A model generated the notes under the pieces. The model was given only the letters and a program-made list of their open reading frames with translations. It ran no database searches and had not been told where the DNA came from. From Listeria valentina (lineage in GTDB: Bacteria; Bacillota; Bacilli; Lactobacillales; Listeriaceae), in contig NZ_JAATJW010000018.1 in the NCBI RefSeq assembly GCF_011800755.1, forward strand, positions 1-43,339: a stretch of DNA of 43,339 nt. The letters run 5' to 3'. Each line of letters opens with the position of its first letter. The stretch's first letter is position 1. Below, piece after piece: positions 33,048 through 41,406 of this stretch. A program made the translations under genes and the position numbers.

Positions 33048-35197
33048 ATCAAATCTATAAATCCATAAATCACTTTCAAACAAACATTATTGCTGAAATT
33101 CGACCAAAACTAGTTTCGGAAGAAGTTCTTTTGAACAGCGCAAATTGGTGGCACATCGAAGAAGAAGGATTGCATATTTATTCTGTCGAAGGAGACCTTT
33201 TCTTTGCAAACAGCAAGAATCGGTCCAACTATGCATCTTTCATGGAAAAAAATGTTGCTTTTACAAGACTTCCTGAGTATCTAATCCGTGTTTTACCAGA
33301 AGAAGAACTACGCGTTCATTTCTCTATTGAACAGTCAGAGGGGATTCAAGCAAAACTAGCTATTGCAGAATATGACGGAAAAGAAAAGGGACAAACAACA
33401 TTAATTTCTTTAGAAGAGGAGCAATTTGTTACGTTGGGTAAAAATACGAAATCTCTCCGACTCGCTTTAAAGGTATCAGGAAAAGGCATAGTGCGGATTA
33501 AAAATATCATTTTAGAGCGAGTTTTTAAGCCAAGCCCTAAAAAACTAATAAACCATCAGACGTTTCGAAATCCAATTGACGCAGTTAAAGAATTTCGAGA
33601 CTTAAAAGTAGCGTGTATTTTCGATGAGTTTACTATGACTAATTATTCATCAGAAGTGGAATTGATCACATTTACGCCAGAAAATTGGGAAACCGTTTTG
33701 AGTGAAAATAAGCCACACATCTTGTTTATCGAATCTGCTTGGCATGGAAATTTTGACACTTGGCAATATAAAATTGGGAAATACAATAACGTTCACCGAG
33801 AAGAGCTATTTGCTTTGCTGGAATGGTGCAAAAAGCAAGAGATTCCGACACTTTTTTGGAATAAAGAAGACCCGATTCATTTTGAGAAATTTATTGATAC
33901 CGCCAAACGATTTGATTATATTTTCACATCAGATGCTAATAAAATAAATGATTATAAAAAACAAGCCAAACATGAGCGTGTCTATGCACTACCATTTGCG
34001 GCTAATCCAACTTTCCATAATCCTATTCAATTGCCGGAACCTAGAAAAAATGCGATTTGTTTTGCTGGTTCTTACTATGCAAATCGCCATCCGGAAAGAC
34101 GGCGAATTATGGATGAAATGCTAGAAATCAGTAAAGCGTTTGGACTTGTAATTTATGATCGCAACTTTGAACGACCTGAACCAGAATTTCGTTTTCCTAA
34201 TCAATTTTTAGAGAATGTTGTCGGTAGCCTTTCATATAGTGAAATTGATAAAGCTTATAAAGGTTATCGTTTTATGCTAAATGTGAATAGTGTTATTCAT
34301 TCTCCAACTATGTTTTCCCGGCGAGTTTTTGAAGGAATGGCCTGTGGGACGCCAGTGCTTAGTAGCTATTCAGAAGGAATTGATCATTTGTTTGGAAATC
34401 TAGTCATGATTTCGCGAAAACCTGAAGAATTAAGTAAACAAATGATGAAAATGATGAAAGATGAGACTTTGTATCGACGGAAGTCATTAGAGGGGATCCG
34501 CGAAATTTATGAAAAACATACGTATAAGCACCGTTTGCAATTTATTTTAGGGAAATTGGAAGTGCAAAGTGCGATAAAAGTAAAATCTCCTTCTGTAACT
34601 GTTATTTATTTCGCCTCATCGGAAAAAGAAATACAGCAAGTTAGGGATAAATTTGAAAAGCAAAGTTATTCAGCAAAACAACTGGCTATTTTTATTCAAG
34701 ACGTCGAAAATTTTTCGGATATTAATCATATTTTTAATGATTATCAAAGTGAAAAGGTATCGATTTATTTATTTGAATACCTTGACCATTATACGGATTT
34801 TTCTTCATTATTCTCCACAGATTTTATAACAATGTGGAACGATATGCACTTTTATGGAAGACATTATTTGAAAGATTTGATGCTTGCATCCATTTATACA
34901 GATGCAGACTTTATTGGAAAGGCTAGTTATTTTTTGCTCGAACAGGATCAACTGGCTTCTGTTAATCAGCTTAGTGAGTATATTTATACAAATGAGTTAT
35001 TGCCTTCAAGATCTATCGTTCGCACTGACTTTGTTTTCAAGAAAAGTTTAAAAACTGTGCTTAAAGATTTGTTCAAGGATGTAAATTTGTCTTCTTACAT
35101 GAGTCAAGGAGCTAAATTCTTTAGTAGCGATAAATTTAACTTTATCGAAAATGGAGCACAAGTTGAAAAGCGTTTAAGAGAACAAGTTGAGATTTAG
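32993..35197 (+). CDS. Two-part glycosyltransferase: CgeB-like plus GT2-like
   Basis: This protein of up to 734 residues has three parts. Residues ~40-185 look like a beta-sandwich (carbohydrate-binding-like). Residues ~195-520 form a CgeB/DUF3880-type GT-B domain (NAICFAGSYYANRHPERRRIMDE, then FSRRVFEGMACGTPVLSSYSEG). Residues ~530-734 are GT2-like (SVTVIYFASSEKEIQQVRDKFEKQ, with MWNDMHFYG). No ribosome binding site is visible before ATG 32993, which lies 55 nt inside the coiled-coil gene, so translation may depend on coupling or a frameshift. A conventional later start would cut into the first domain. Confidence 0.78.
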   Translation: MDWKVLETKKENSLKEKVNQIYKSINHFQTNIIAEIRPKLVSEEVLLNSANWWHIEEEGLHIYSVEGDLFFANSKNRSNYASFMEKNVAFTRLPEYLIRVLPEEELRVHFSIEQSEGIQAKLAIAEYDGKEKGQTTLISLEEEQFVTLGKNTKSLRLALKVSGKGIVRIKNIILERVFKPSPKKLINHQTFRNPIDAVKEFRDLKVACIFDEFTMTNYSSEVELITFTPENWETVLSENKPHILFIESAWHGNFDTWQYKIGKYNNVHREELFALLEWCKKQEIPTLFWNKEDPIHFEKFIDTAKRFDYIFTSDANKINDYKKQAKHERVYALPFAANPTFHNPIQLPEPRKNAICFAGSYYANRHPERRRIMDEMLEISKAFGLVIYDRNFERPEPEFRFPNQFLENVVGSLSYSEIDKAYKGYRFMLNVNSVIHSPTMFSRRVFEGMACGTPVLSSYSEGIDHLFGNLVMISRKPEELSKQMMKMMKDETLYRRKSLEGIREIYEKHTYKHRLQFILGKLEVQSAIKVKSPSVTVIYFASSEKEIQQVRDKFEKQSYSAKQLAIFIQDVENFSDINHIFNDYQSEKVSIYLFEYLDHYTDFSSLFSTDFITMWNDMHFYGRHYLKDLMLASIYTDADFIGKASYFLLEQDQLASVNQLSEYIYTNELLPSRSIVRTDFVFKKSLKTVLKDLFKDVNLSSYMSQGAKFFSSDKFNFIENGAQVEKRLREQVEI

Positions 35198-35213
35198 GAG
35201 GAACGTATACGAA

Positions 35214-37364
35214 ATGAGTCAATTACGAATCTTACTTTATGGAGATATCGATTTGAATTTTATGGACGGATCAGCAGTCTGGCTTACTTCGATTGCACCA
35301 GTACTGAGTTCAAATCCACGGATTCAAGTAGATTTATTATTAAAAGCAAAAGAGCAAAACAGCCGTTTAACGAGTGCATTAGAAGGCTATGACAATTTGA
35401 AAATCATTCAACCTTTTGAGTCGTTTGCTAAGCTAGTTGAAACTCGAAACACACGTTTAACAGTTGCAGAAGCCGTTCAAATTATGGCTAGTCTTCATCA
35501 AGAGAATCCTTATGATCTTGTTATAGTTCGCGGATTTAATCTAGTACGAGAGATCATGCATTATGAGGTGTTTCAACCTATCACAGTTCCTTACTTGACC
35601 GATTTTAAGCACGATCACCGGTCAACAAAAGAAGAGCGCGTTGATTTAAAACGGGTATACGACCATTTTGATCATCTTTTTTTACAGACAAAAGAAACGA
35701 AGGAAGCCTTTAAAAAATTAGTGCAAGTGGATGGCAAAAAAATTCAATTGCTTTATCCAATGATTCCAGACTTGGAGAAGGAATTACCACGATTTCAAAA
35801 TCGGCATTCGCGATTGATTTATAGCGGAAAATTCCATGAGGACTGGTATACAGAAGAAATTATTGAAGCTACAAAAAAATTAGTAAAAGAAAACCCTCAA
35901 ATACACACGCAAATTGTGGGGGATAAATTTCAAGAACGATTGCGTGAACCGGAAAATCAGTTACGTATAAAAAATGACTTTCAAAAGACGTCTGCGATTG
36001 ATTGGATAGGGGCAGTATCGAGAGACAGCTGTCAGGCTTTGATCGCAGAAGCTGATGTTGGGATTAGTTGGAGAAGTGAAAGTCTTGATAACGATGATAG
36101 TGTTGAACTTTCAAGTAAACTACTTGAATATGGTAGATTGGGCAAACCAGCACTTGTAAGACGGACAAAAATGCACGAAGACTTATTAGGAAAAGAATAT
36201 CCTCTTTTTGTGGATAGTGAGGCTGATTTTGTGAGTAAAACGCTAGCAGTTCTATCAGATGATAGGCTTTATTTTGAAGCAGCTCAAATGATTTATCAGG
36301 CGAGTAAAGCTTTTACCTTTTCAGCTGCTTATGAACGTTTAAAAGACTTTATTTGGTCCTTTAAAAAAACAAAAACCCATTTATTGTTTGCAGGGCATGA
36401 TTTGAAATTTGCGGTGATGCTAATGGAATACTTTGAGCAACACCCAGATTTTGAAGTAAAAAAAGACCAGTTCACATCGCATGAAAAGCATGATGAAAAA
36501 TATAGCCAAGAATGCTTGAAGTGGGCGGATGTTATTTTTTGTGAATGGGGATTAGGAAATGCAGTATGGTATTCAAAACATAAAAGGGAAGATCAAGTTT
36601 TAATAACGAGGATGCATTTTCAAGAAAAAGATTTGAATTATCCAAGACAGATGGTACAAGAAAAAATCGATGAATTTATTGTGATTACTCCTTATATGTT
36701 AGAAGAATTTCACCGGATTTTTAAAATACCTCGACATAAAATGAGGTACTTGGATAATTTGATTGATAGCGAAAAATTGGATTTACCGAAAACAGAGGAT
36801 TATCAGTTTCATTTGGGAATTTGCGGGATTTTACCAGCACGAAAGCGACTTGACCTTGCAGTGGATTTACTTGAAAAACTTTGGAAAAAAGATTCGCGAT
36901 ATAAACTGTTCGTGAAAAGTAAACTTCCTGAAGAGCTTCCCTGGTTAATGGCAAGAGAAAAAGAACGGAGCTATTATACAGATCTATTTGAGCGAATTAA
37001 CCAAGCGCCGTGGAAAGACAATATCGTGTTTGACCCACATGGGAACGATGTAGATAGATGGTTACAAAAAATTGGCTATTTACTCTCCCCAAGTGATTTT
37101 GAAGGGTCACATGTATCTGTTTCGGAAGCGATGGCAAGTGGAGCAGTTCCTATCATTCGCGATTGGAAAGGGGCAGATACTGTCTATCCGAAACGTTATA
37201 TTGTATCGAATTTAGACGGTGCAGCAGCGCTTGTTTCTGACTCGCAGTGGAATGAACAAGCCATTTTAAGTCGCAAGAAATACGCATGTGAAAAATTTTC
37301 CCGTGATAAAATCGTGATCCAAGTAGAACAACTCATAAAAGAAATGCTTACAAAAGCACGATGA
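35214..37364 (+). CDS. Tandem GT-B glycosyltransferase, two fused enzymes
   Basis: This 716-residue protein contains two GT-B-like units. The first (about 5-385) has LLYGDIDLNFMDGSAVWLTS, a RLIYSGKFHEDWYTEEI donor-site start and SKLLEYGRLGKPALVRR. The second (about 395-710) has LLFAGHDLKFAVMLMEYF, FHLGICGILPARKRLDLAVDL and SPSDFEGSHVSVSEAMASGAVPII. I choose ATG 35214 behind AGGAGG (35196-35201, spacing 12); the TTG at 35187 precedes that site. The second unit keeps the SxxEGxxxxxxEAMA motif of retaining GT4 enzymes. The fusion should transfer two sugars in sequence. Confidence 0.85.
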   Translation: MSQLRILLYGDIDLNFMDGSAVWLTSIAPVLSSNPRIQVDLLLKAKEQNSRLTSALEGYDNLKIIQPFESFAKLVETRNTRLTVAEAVQIMASLHQENPYDLVIVRGFNLVREIMHYEVFQPITVPYLTDFKHDHRSTKEERVDLKRVYDHFDHLFLQTKETKEAFKKLVQVDGKKIQLLYPMIPDLEKELPRFQNRHSRLIYSGKFHEDWYTEEIIEATKKLVKENPQIHTQIVGDKFQERLREPENQLRIKNDFQKTSAIDWIGAVSRDSCQALIAEADVGISWRSESLDNDDSVELSSKLLEYGRLGKPALVRRTKMHEDLLGKEYPLFVDSEADFVSKTLAVLSDDRLYFEAAQMIYQASKAFTFSAAYERLKDFIWSFKKTKTHLLFAGHDLKFAVMLMEYFEQHPDFEVKKDQFTSHEKHDEKYSQECLKWADVIFCEWGLGNAVWYSKHKREDQVLITRMHFQEKDLNYPRQMVQEKIDEFIVITPYMLEEFHRIFKIPRHKMRYLDNLIDSEKLDLPKTEDYQFHLGICGILPARKRLDLAVDLLEKLWKKDSRYKLFVKSKLPEELPWLMAREKERSYYTDLFERINQAPWKDNIVFDPHGNDVDRWLQKIGYLLSPSDFEGSHVSVSEAMASGAVPIIRDWKGADTVYPKRYIVSNLDGAAALVSDSQWNEQAILSRKKYACEKFSRDKIVIQVEQLIKEMLTKAR

Positions 37365-37376
37365 GGAGTAATTAAA

Positions 37377-37706
37377 ATGAAGAAAAGATTGAGGAAAAAG
37401 ATGAAGAAACAAGAAGAACTAATTCAAGATGTAGCCGTATTTATTTCAGGAGACTATTTACAAGTAAAGTGTCATACAGCTCGAAAAATAAATCCTGAGG
37501 ACTATGAGTTTGCTTTTTACACCTATCAAACAGGTGTCGCAGAAGCTATTAATAAATCGAAATATACTTCGTTTGATACCCACCAAGTTTTACTGAAAAG
37601 TGGTGGTGAATATCGTGTGAAGGTTTTTGTGCGTCATAGGGGAGACAGCGAAGTTACAACTAAAATAAGCCAGCCGATTCGAAAAACTCGAATTGTTGAT
37701 TTATGA
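37377..37706 (+). CDS. Small Ig-like domain protein, split-off N-terminal half of the Asp2-like gene
   Basis: This 109-residue protein has a very basic N-terminus (KKRLRKKMKKQ) and one beta-sandwich-like domain (YEFAFYTYQTG, then GGEYRVKVFVRHRG). The same pattern forms residues ~20-80 of the protein at 38539 (YEFAYYLYQNG, then SGSYQIRLFIRNEKK). There the domain is fused to the hydrolase, here it stands alone 12 nt before the hydrolase gene. The two neighbours therefore look like a split version of the fused gene. Starts behind GAGGAG. No signal peptide. Confidence 0.75.
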   Translation: MKKRLRKKMKKQEELIQDVAVFISGDYLQVKCHTARKINPEDYEFAFYTYQTGVAEAINKSKYTSFDTHQVLLKSGGEYRVKVFVRHRGDSEVTTKISQPIRKTRIVDL

Positions 37707-37718
37707 AGGTGAAATGTG

Positions 37719-38522
37719 ATGGCGATGCTACATGGCAAACATCTTCAAAACGGCAGTGATGTCCTTGTCTTAGTTTTTCAAAACGCTGCCAAGCCACTTA
37801 ATGATGCAATTCCTGGAGTCTTTTTAAATGAAATCGGCCAAAAACAAATAGCTGAGATGCACGAGCGATATACTTGGATGAAATTTTCTGAACGAGTTCG
37901 AGTAGCAGACTACCTTTTCATCAAAGACCACTTTTCAAGCGTTTATGGTTGGTATTTCATTGACCATGGCAAAATGATCCATACAAAATTAAATCAAGAA
38001 TTAACAAATTTTATTCAACAACATGGTTATAAAAAAGTGATTGCTTTTGGTTCTAGTAAAGGGGGGACTGGGGCATTACTTTATGGGCTATTAAATCCAC
38101 ATATTACAGATGTCTTTTCACTTGTCCCGCAGATTCACGTGGCAGACTTTATCAATACCCTTTGTCAGGCAGAGAAAAGCTTGTTTTTTGCAGAAGATGA
38201 ACGATTTGAAAATCAAGTAAACCAGTTTTTTTATTCCCCGTCTCTTTATCAAATAAAGCCGGATTGCAACTTAAACTTTTACACTGGGCTAAATGATATC
38301 CAATTCAATGCTTTAGTGCAGTACCGTTATTTTTTGCAAGAACAAGGAGTTAAGAGTCAACTGTTCATAAATCGAGGTGAAGAAAAACATACGCGACTTG
38401 TCAATCAGTACACCTCTTTTATTTTTGCAGTTTTAGAAGACTTAATACGAGGAGAAAAAAAGCGTACAGAAAAAACAAGTGTTCAAGTAGAATCAGGTGT
38501 TCATTTGTTAAAACAGATCTAA
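37719..38522 (+). CDS. Asp2/XcbB-like alpha/beta hydrolase (putative acyltransferase), stand-alone
   Basis: This 267-residue alpha/beta hydrolase-like protein has the nucleophile elbow FGSSKGGTGALLYGL (Ser113). Asp193 (GLNDIQ) and His224 (EEKHTRLV) lie where a triad needs them. The elbow GxSKGxxxAL and length recall Asp2 of the accessory Sec system and the XcbB/CpsF capsule proteins, families tied to O-acetylation or modification of surface glycans. Start ATG 37719 lies 6 nt after AAGGTGA; a GTG at 37716 is too close. It pairs with the Ig-like protein just upstream. Catalysis is inferred from the motif. Confidence 0.75.
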   Translation: MAMLHGKHLQNGSDVLVLVFQNAAKPLNDAIPGVFLNEIGQKQIAEMHERYTWMKFSERVRVADYLFIKDHFSSVYGWYFIDHGKMIHTKLNQELTNFIQQHGYKKVIAFGSSKGGTGALLYGLLNPHITDVFSLVPQIHVADFINTLCQAEKSLFFAEDERFENQVNQFFYSPSLYQIKPDCNLNFYTGLNDIQFNALVQYRYFLQEQGVKSQLFINRGEEKHTRLVNQYTSFIFAVLEDLIRGEKKRTEKTSVQVESGVHLLKQI

Positions 38523-38538
38523 AGAAAGAGGCTAGATT

Positions 38539-39603
38539 ATGAAAGTAAATATGAAAGAGTTAAAGTTCCAAAATGGTAAGTTAACCTTTACGTTTGATTT
38601 ATATAATTCATTTCGTCAAAGTTACGAATTTGCTTATTATCTTTATCAAAATGGTCACATCATTCAACGAGTTTGGTACGAGACTTGTCAAAAGTATAAT
38701 GAACTTGCGATTGTACCAACGTATAGTGGAAGCTATCAAATTCGTCTTTTCATTCGAAATGAAAAAAAAGTGATGCAGTGGAATGAACTTTCAAATCTTG
38801 TGCATTTAAATTTGTCCGATGGGCAATTGCTTGATACAACTTTGGAACAGGAAAAAATATTTTATAGTGATGTGCCAGTAAAATACATTTTTCAAAAAGC
38901 GCAAACGCCATCAGACCAGCTAGTTATTTCTTTTTCAGGACTTTACTCCACTGAGTTTAAAGGGGGCGCACCAGTCTACAATCATATACGCACACTTGGA
39001 CCAGTGAATGCCAATAAGTTATTTATCTTAGATTCATATAAAAATCAGTTTTGCTATTATGTAGGATTTGCTGGCTCACATGACTATGAAAGAAGCGTGA
39101 TTGCTCTGATCACAACAATTGCCAATAAAGAAGGGATTGCTTCAGAAAATATTATTGCAACGGGGTCAAGTAAAGGCGGAACAGCAGCTCTTTATTATAG
39201 CTTAAAATATTATTTTGGAAAGGCCATTGTTGGAGCCCCGCAAATTTATATTGCAGATTATTTGAACCGAAGAGCGACTTCTCCTTCTATGCGGGAACGT
39301 TTTGACCAATTAATGGGCCCTGATTCAAACTATGGTTTTTCTTTTTGGAATCAGTTGATTTTTAACCAAGTAGAGCTCACAGAGAAATTTCCAGAGTTTT
39401 ATTTTCATGTTGGAAAAGGAGATTTTCATTATCCAGATCATCTTCAGCCGCTTTTAACGCGATTTTCTGAAAAAGGCATAGCTTATCAGCTAGATTTAGG
39501 AGATTACGAGGAACACAGCGAGACGGGGCTTTATTTTACTCCATTTTTGCTCAAACAAACTGAACAACTCATTACAAAAAATCAGAGTGGAGGGGTAGAG
39601 TGA
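38539..39603 (+). CDS. Asp2/XcbB-like hydrolase with fused N-terminal Ig-like domain
   Basis: This 354-residue protein combines the Ig-like domain (about 5-90), a linker, and an alpha/beta hydrolase from about 110. The nucleophile elbow is ATGSSKGGTAALYY (Ser211), then VGAPQIYIADYLN, Asp295 (GKGDFHYPDH) and His326 (EEHSETG). It is a diverged paralogue of the 37377 and 37719 pair, with VPQIHVADFIN in the other copy aligning to its VGAPQIYIADYLN. It likely acylates or otherwise edits the glycan before export. Its stop overlaps the permease start (GTGA), coupling it to the transporter. Confidence 0.78.
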   Translation: MKVNMKELKFQNGKLTFTFDLYNSFRQSYEFAYYLYQNGHIIQRVWYETCQKYNELAIVPTYSGSYQIRLFIRNEKKVMQWNELSNLVHLNLSDGQLLDTTLEQEKIFYSDVPVKYIFQKAQTPSDQLVISFSGLYSTEFKGGAPVYNHIRTLGPVNANKLFILDSYKNQFCYYVGFAGSHDYERSVIALITTIANKEGIASENIIATGSSKGGTAALYYSLKYYFGKAIVGAPQIYIADYLNRRATSPSMRERFDQLMGPDSNYGFSFWNQLIFNQVELTEKFPEFYFHVGKGDFHYPDHLQPLLTRFSEKGIAYQLDLGDYEEHSETGLYFTPFLLKQTEQLITKNQSGGVE

Positions 39604-40409
39604 ACACTTTGATCACGTGGGGAAAAGTGCACTTGCTCAATTGGAGTAAAATTTTTCGTTTAGCAAAATTTGATAAAAAAGCTATGCATCAAAATCATTT
39701 TTTTGGACTGCTCTGGGAATTTCTAAGTCCGGCTCTTCAAATTATCATTTATTATGTAGTTTTTGGCTTACGGCTTGGAGGGCATGCAGCACTCCCTTCA
39801 GGTGTTCCCTATTTATACTGGATGCTTATCGGTATCATTCCATGGTTTTACATGAGTTCTAGTATTGTTTCAGGAGCTGCTTCGATTTATTCAAACTTAG
39901 GCTTACTTTCTAAAACAGCTTTTCCAGTTGAAATTTTGCCCACCATTTCTGTTATTAAAGGGCTAAATAGTTTTTTTACGATGTTTGGCTTATTTCTCAT
40001 TTTGTATGTTGGATCAGGCTTTTATCCAACACTAGAATGGCTGCAGCTCATTTATTACTTTTTGTTAACCGTTTTATTTTTGATGACGATTTCATTATTT
40101 ACATCCGTTATCACAGTTGTTTTTCGTGATTTTCAACTTATTATTAATTCAGCCATGAGGTTACTATTTTTCATTTCAGGTGCGGTCATTGATGTAACAG
40201 CGAATGAAAATTCCATTTTGACGAAGTTGTTTAAACTAAATCCATTTGTCTACTTAGTTGAAGGCTTTCGAGATGCGTTGCTTTCTAGAGAATGGTTCTT
40301 CGAAAAAACATGGTGGACGATTTACTTTTTTAGTATCATGTTTCTCATTTTGCTAATGGGTATTTATTTGATGAATCGCTATAAATCCAAATTTACGGAA
40401 TATATGTAA
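39600..40409 (+). CDS. ABC-2 polysaccharide exporter permease, TagG-like
   Basis: This 269-residue membrane protein has about six transmembrane segments and begins with the cytoplasmic stretch HLLNWSKIFRLAKFDKK, then FGLLWEFLSPALQIIIYYVVFG. This is the TagG/KpsM/Wzm start. The conserved PVEILPTISVIKGLNSFF region lies after the second segment and NPFVYLVEGFRDALLS after the fifth. The GTG start overlaps the previous stop. It forms the channel for ABC-dependent export of a finished glycan, working with the ATPase encoded 12 nt downstream. Confidence 0.92.
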   Translation: MNTLITWGKVHLLNWSKIFRLAKFDKKAMHQNHFFGLLWEFLSPALQIIIYYVVFGLRLGGHAALPSGVPYLYWMLIGIIPWFYMSSSIVSGAASIYSNLGLLSKTAFPVEILPTISVIKGLNSFFTMFGLFLILYVGSGFYPTLEWLQLIYYFLLTVLFLMTISLFTSVITVVFRDFQLIINSAMRLLFFISGAVIDVTANENSILTKLFKLNPFVYLVEGFRDALLSREWFFEKTWWTIYFFSIMFLILLMGIYLMNRYKSKFTEYM

Positions 40410-40421
40410 GAAGGGATAAAA

Positions 40422-41372
40422 ATGAGTTTGAAAACAAATAAAAGGATAAAAAAAACTACTTTTTCAACTATGGAAGAAGCTGTTTCACTAAAAAATATTG
40501 CTAAAACTTTCCAATTAAAGCGGAAAAAATTCAGCGACTTTTTTCGCTTCCATCAAGAACCAACAGCTTACTTTGAAGCACTGGAAGATATTTCTTTCCA
40601 AGTGAAACAGGGTAGTTGTGTGGGTTTTATTGGATTAAATGGTTCAGGAAAGTCAACACTTTCTAATTTAATCGCTGACCATCTTAGCCCAAGCTCAGGC
40701 GAAATTAAGCGAAATGGAAAAGTTTCACTTCTTGCGATTAGCTCTGGTCTTAAGCCGAATTTAACAGGAATAGAAAATATTGAACTGAAGCTTTTGCTCA
40801 TGGGTTTTACCTCTTCAGAAATTAAAGCAAGAATAGAAAAAATTGTTCGTTTTACGGAGTTGCACGATTTTATCCATCAGCCAATAAAACAGTATTCAAG
40901 TGGGATGAAAGCAAAACTAGGCTTTGGAATAGCGATCCAAACAGATCCAGATATTCTTATTATTGATGAAGCTCTTTCCGTCGGGGACCTTACATTTTAT
41001 CAGAAATGTTTAAATGAAATTGAACGTTTCAAGCAAGCTGGAAAAACGATTTTTTTTGTGAGTCATGCAATCAGTCAAATAAGAGAAACCTGTGATCAAG
41101 TTGTTTGGCTACATTATGGTCAGCTAAAGCTTTTTGGTGAAAGTAAAGAAGTTTGTCTGGAATACAGTAAATTTATTCATCATTTTAACAAGAAAACGAA
41201 AGAAGAACGAACAGCTTATCAAAGCGAGATGATGAAAAATCAATATGTTTTAAAAAAGGTGAAAGAAAAAAAGACCACTTTAAGCCTTTCTGAGGTTGTT
41301 TTTCCAATTTTACTGGCGGCATTATTAATTCTAACCATTGGATTAAGCGTGTTTAAAATGTTTTCAAGCTAG
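40422..41372 (+). CDS. ABC exporter ATPase, TagH-like with C-terminal membrane segment
   Basis: This 316-residue ATPase has Walker A GLNGSGKST (71-79), signature YSSGMKAKLGFG, and Walker B ILIIDEALSVGD, whose EALSVGD is typical of teichoic-acid and O-antigen exporters. After the ATPase it has a charged linker and one hydrophobic segment (about 289-312) ending the protein. TagH of Bacillus also has a C-terminal extension beyond its ATPase, but there it is a large extracytoplasmic domain; here only the anchor remains. Start behind AAGGGA. With the permease it exports the locus glycan. Confidence 0.9.
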   Translation: MSLKTNKRIKKTTFSTMEEAVSLKNIAKTFQLKRKKFSDFFRFHQEPTAYFEALEDISFQVKQGSCVGFIGLNGSGKSTLSNLIADHLSPSSGEIKRNGKVSLLAISSGLKPNLTGIENIELKLLLMGFTSSEIKARIEKIVRFTELHDFIHQPIKQYSSGMKAKLGFGIAIQTDPDILIIDEALSVGDLTFYQKCLNEIERFKQAGKTIFFVSHAISQIRETCDQVVWLHYGQLKLFGESKEVCLEYSKFIHHFNKKTKEERTAYQSEMMKNQYVLKKVKEKKTTLSLSEVVFPILLAALLILTIGLSVFKMFSS

Positions 41373-41406
41373 CCTCGAAACTATGAGATAGGGAGCGTTG
41401 TAAATA

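Noticed and set aside
37377-39603. Complete accessory Sec (SecA2/SecY2) system
   Set aside because: Only Asp2-like domains are present; no SecY2, SecA2, Asp1, Asp3 or serine-rich repeat protein is in the window.
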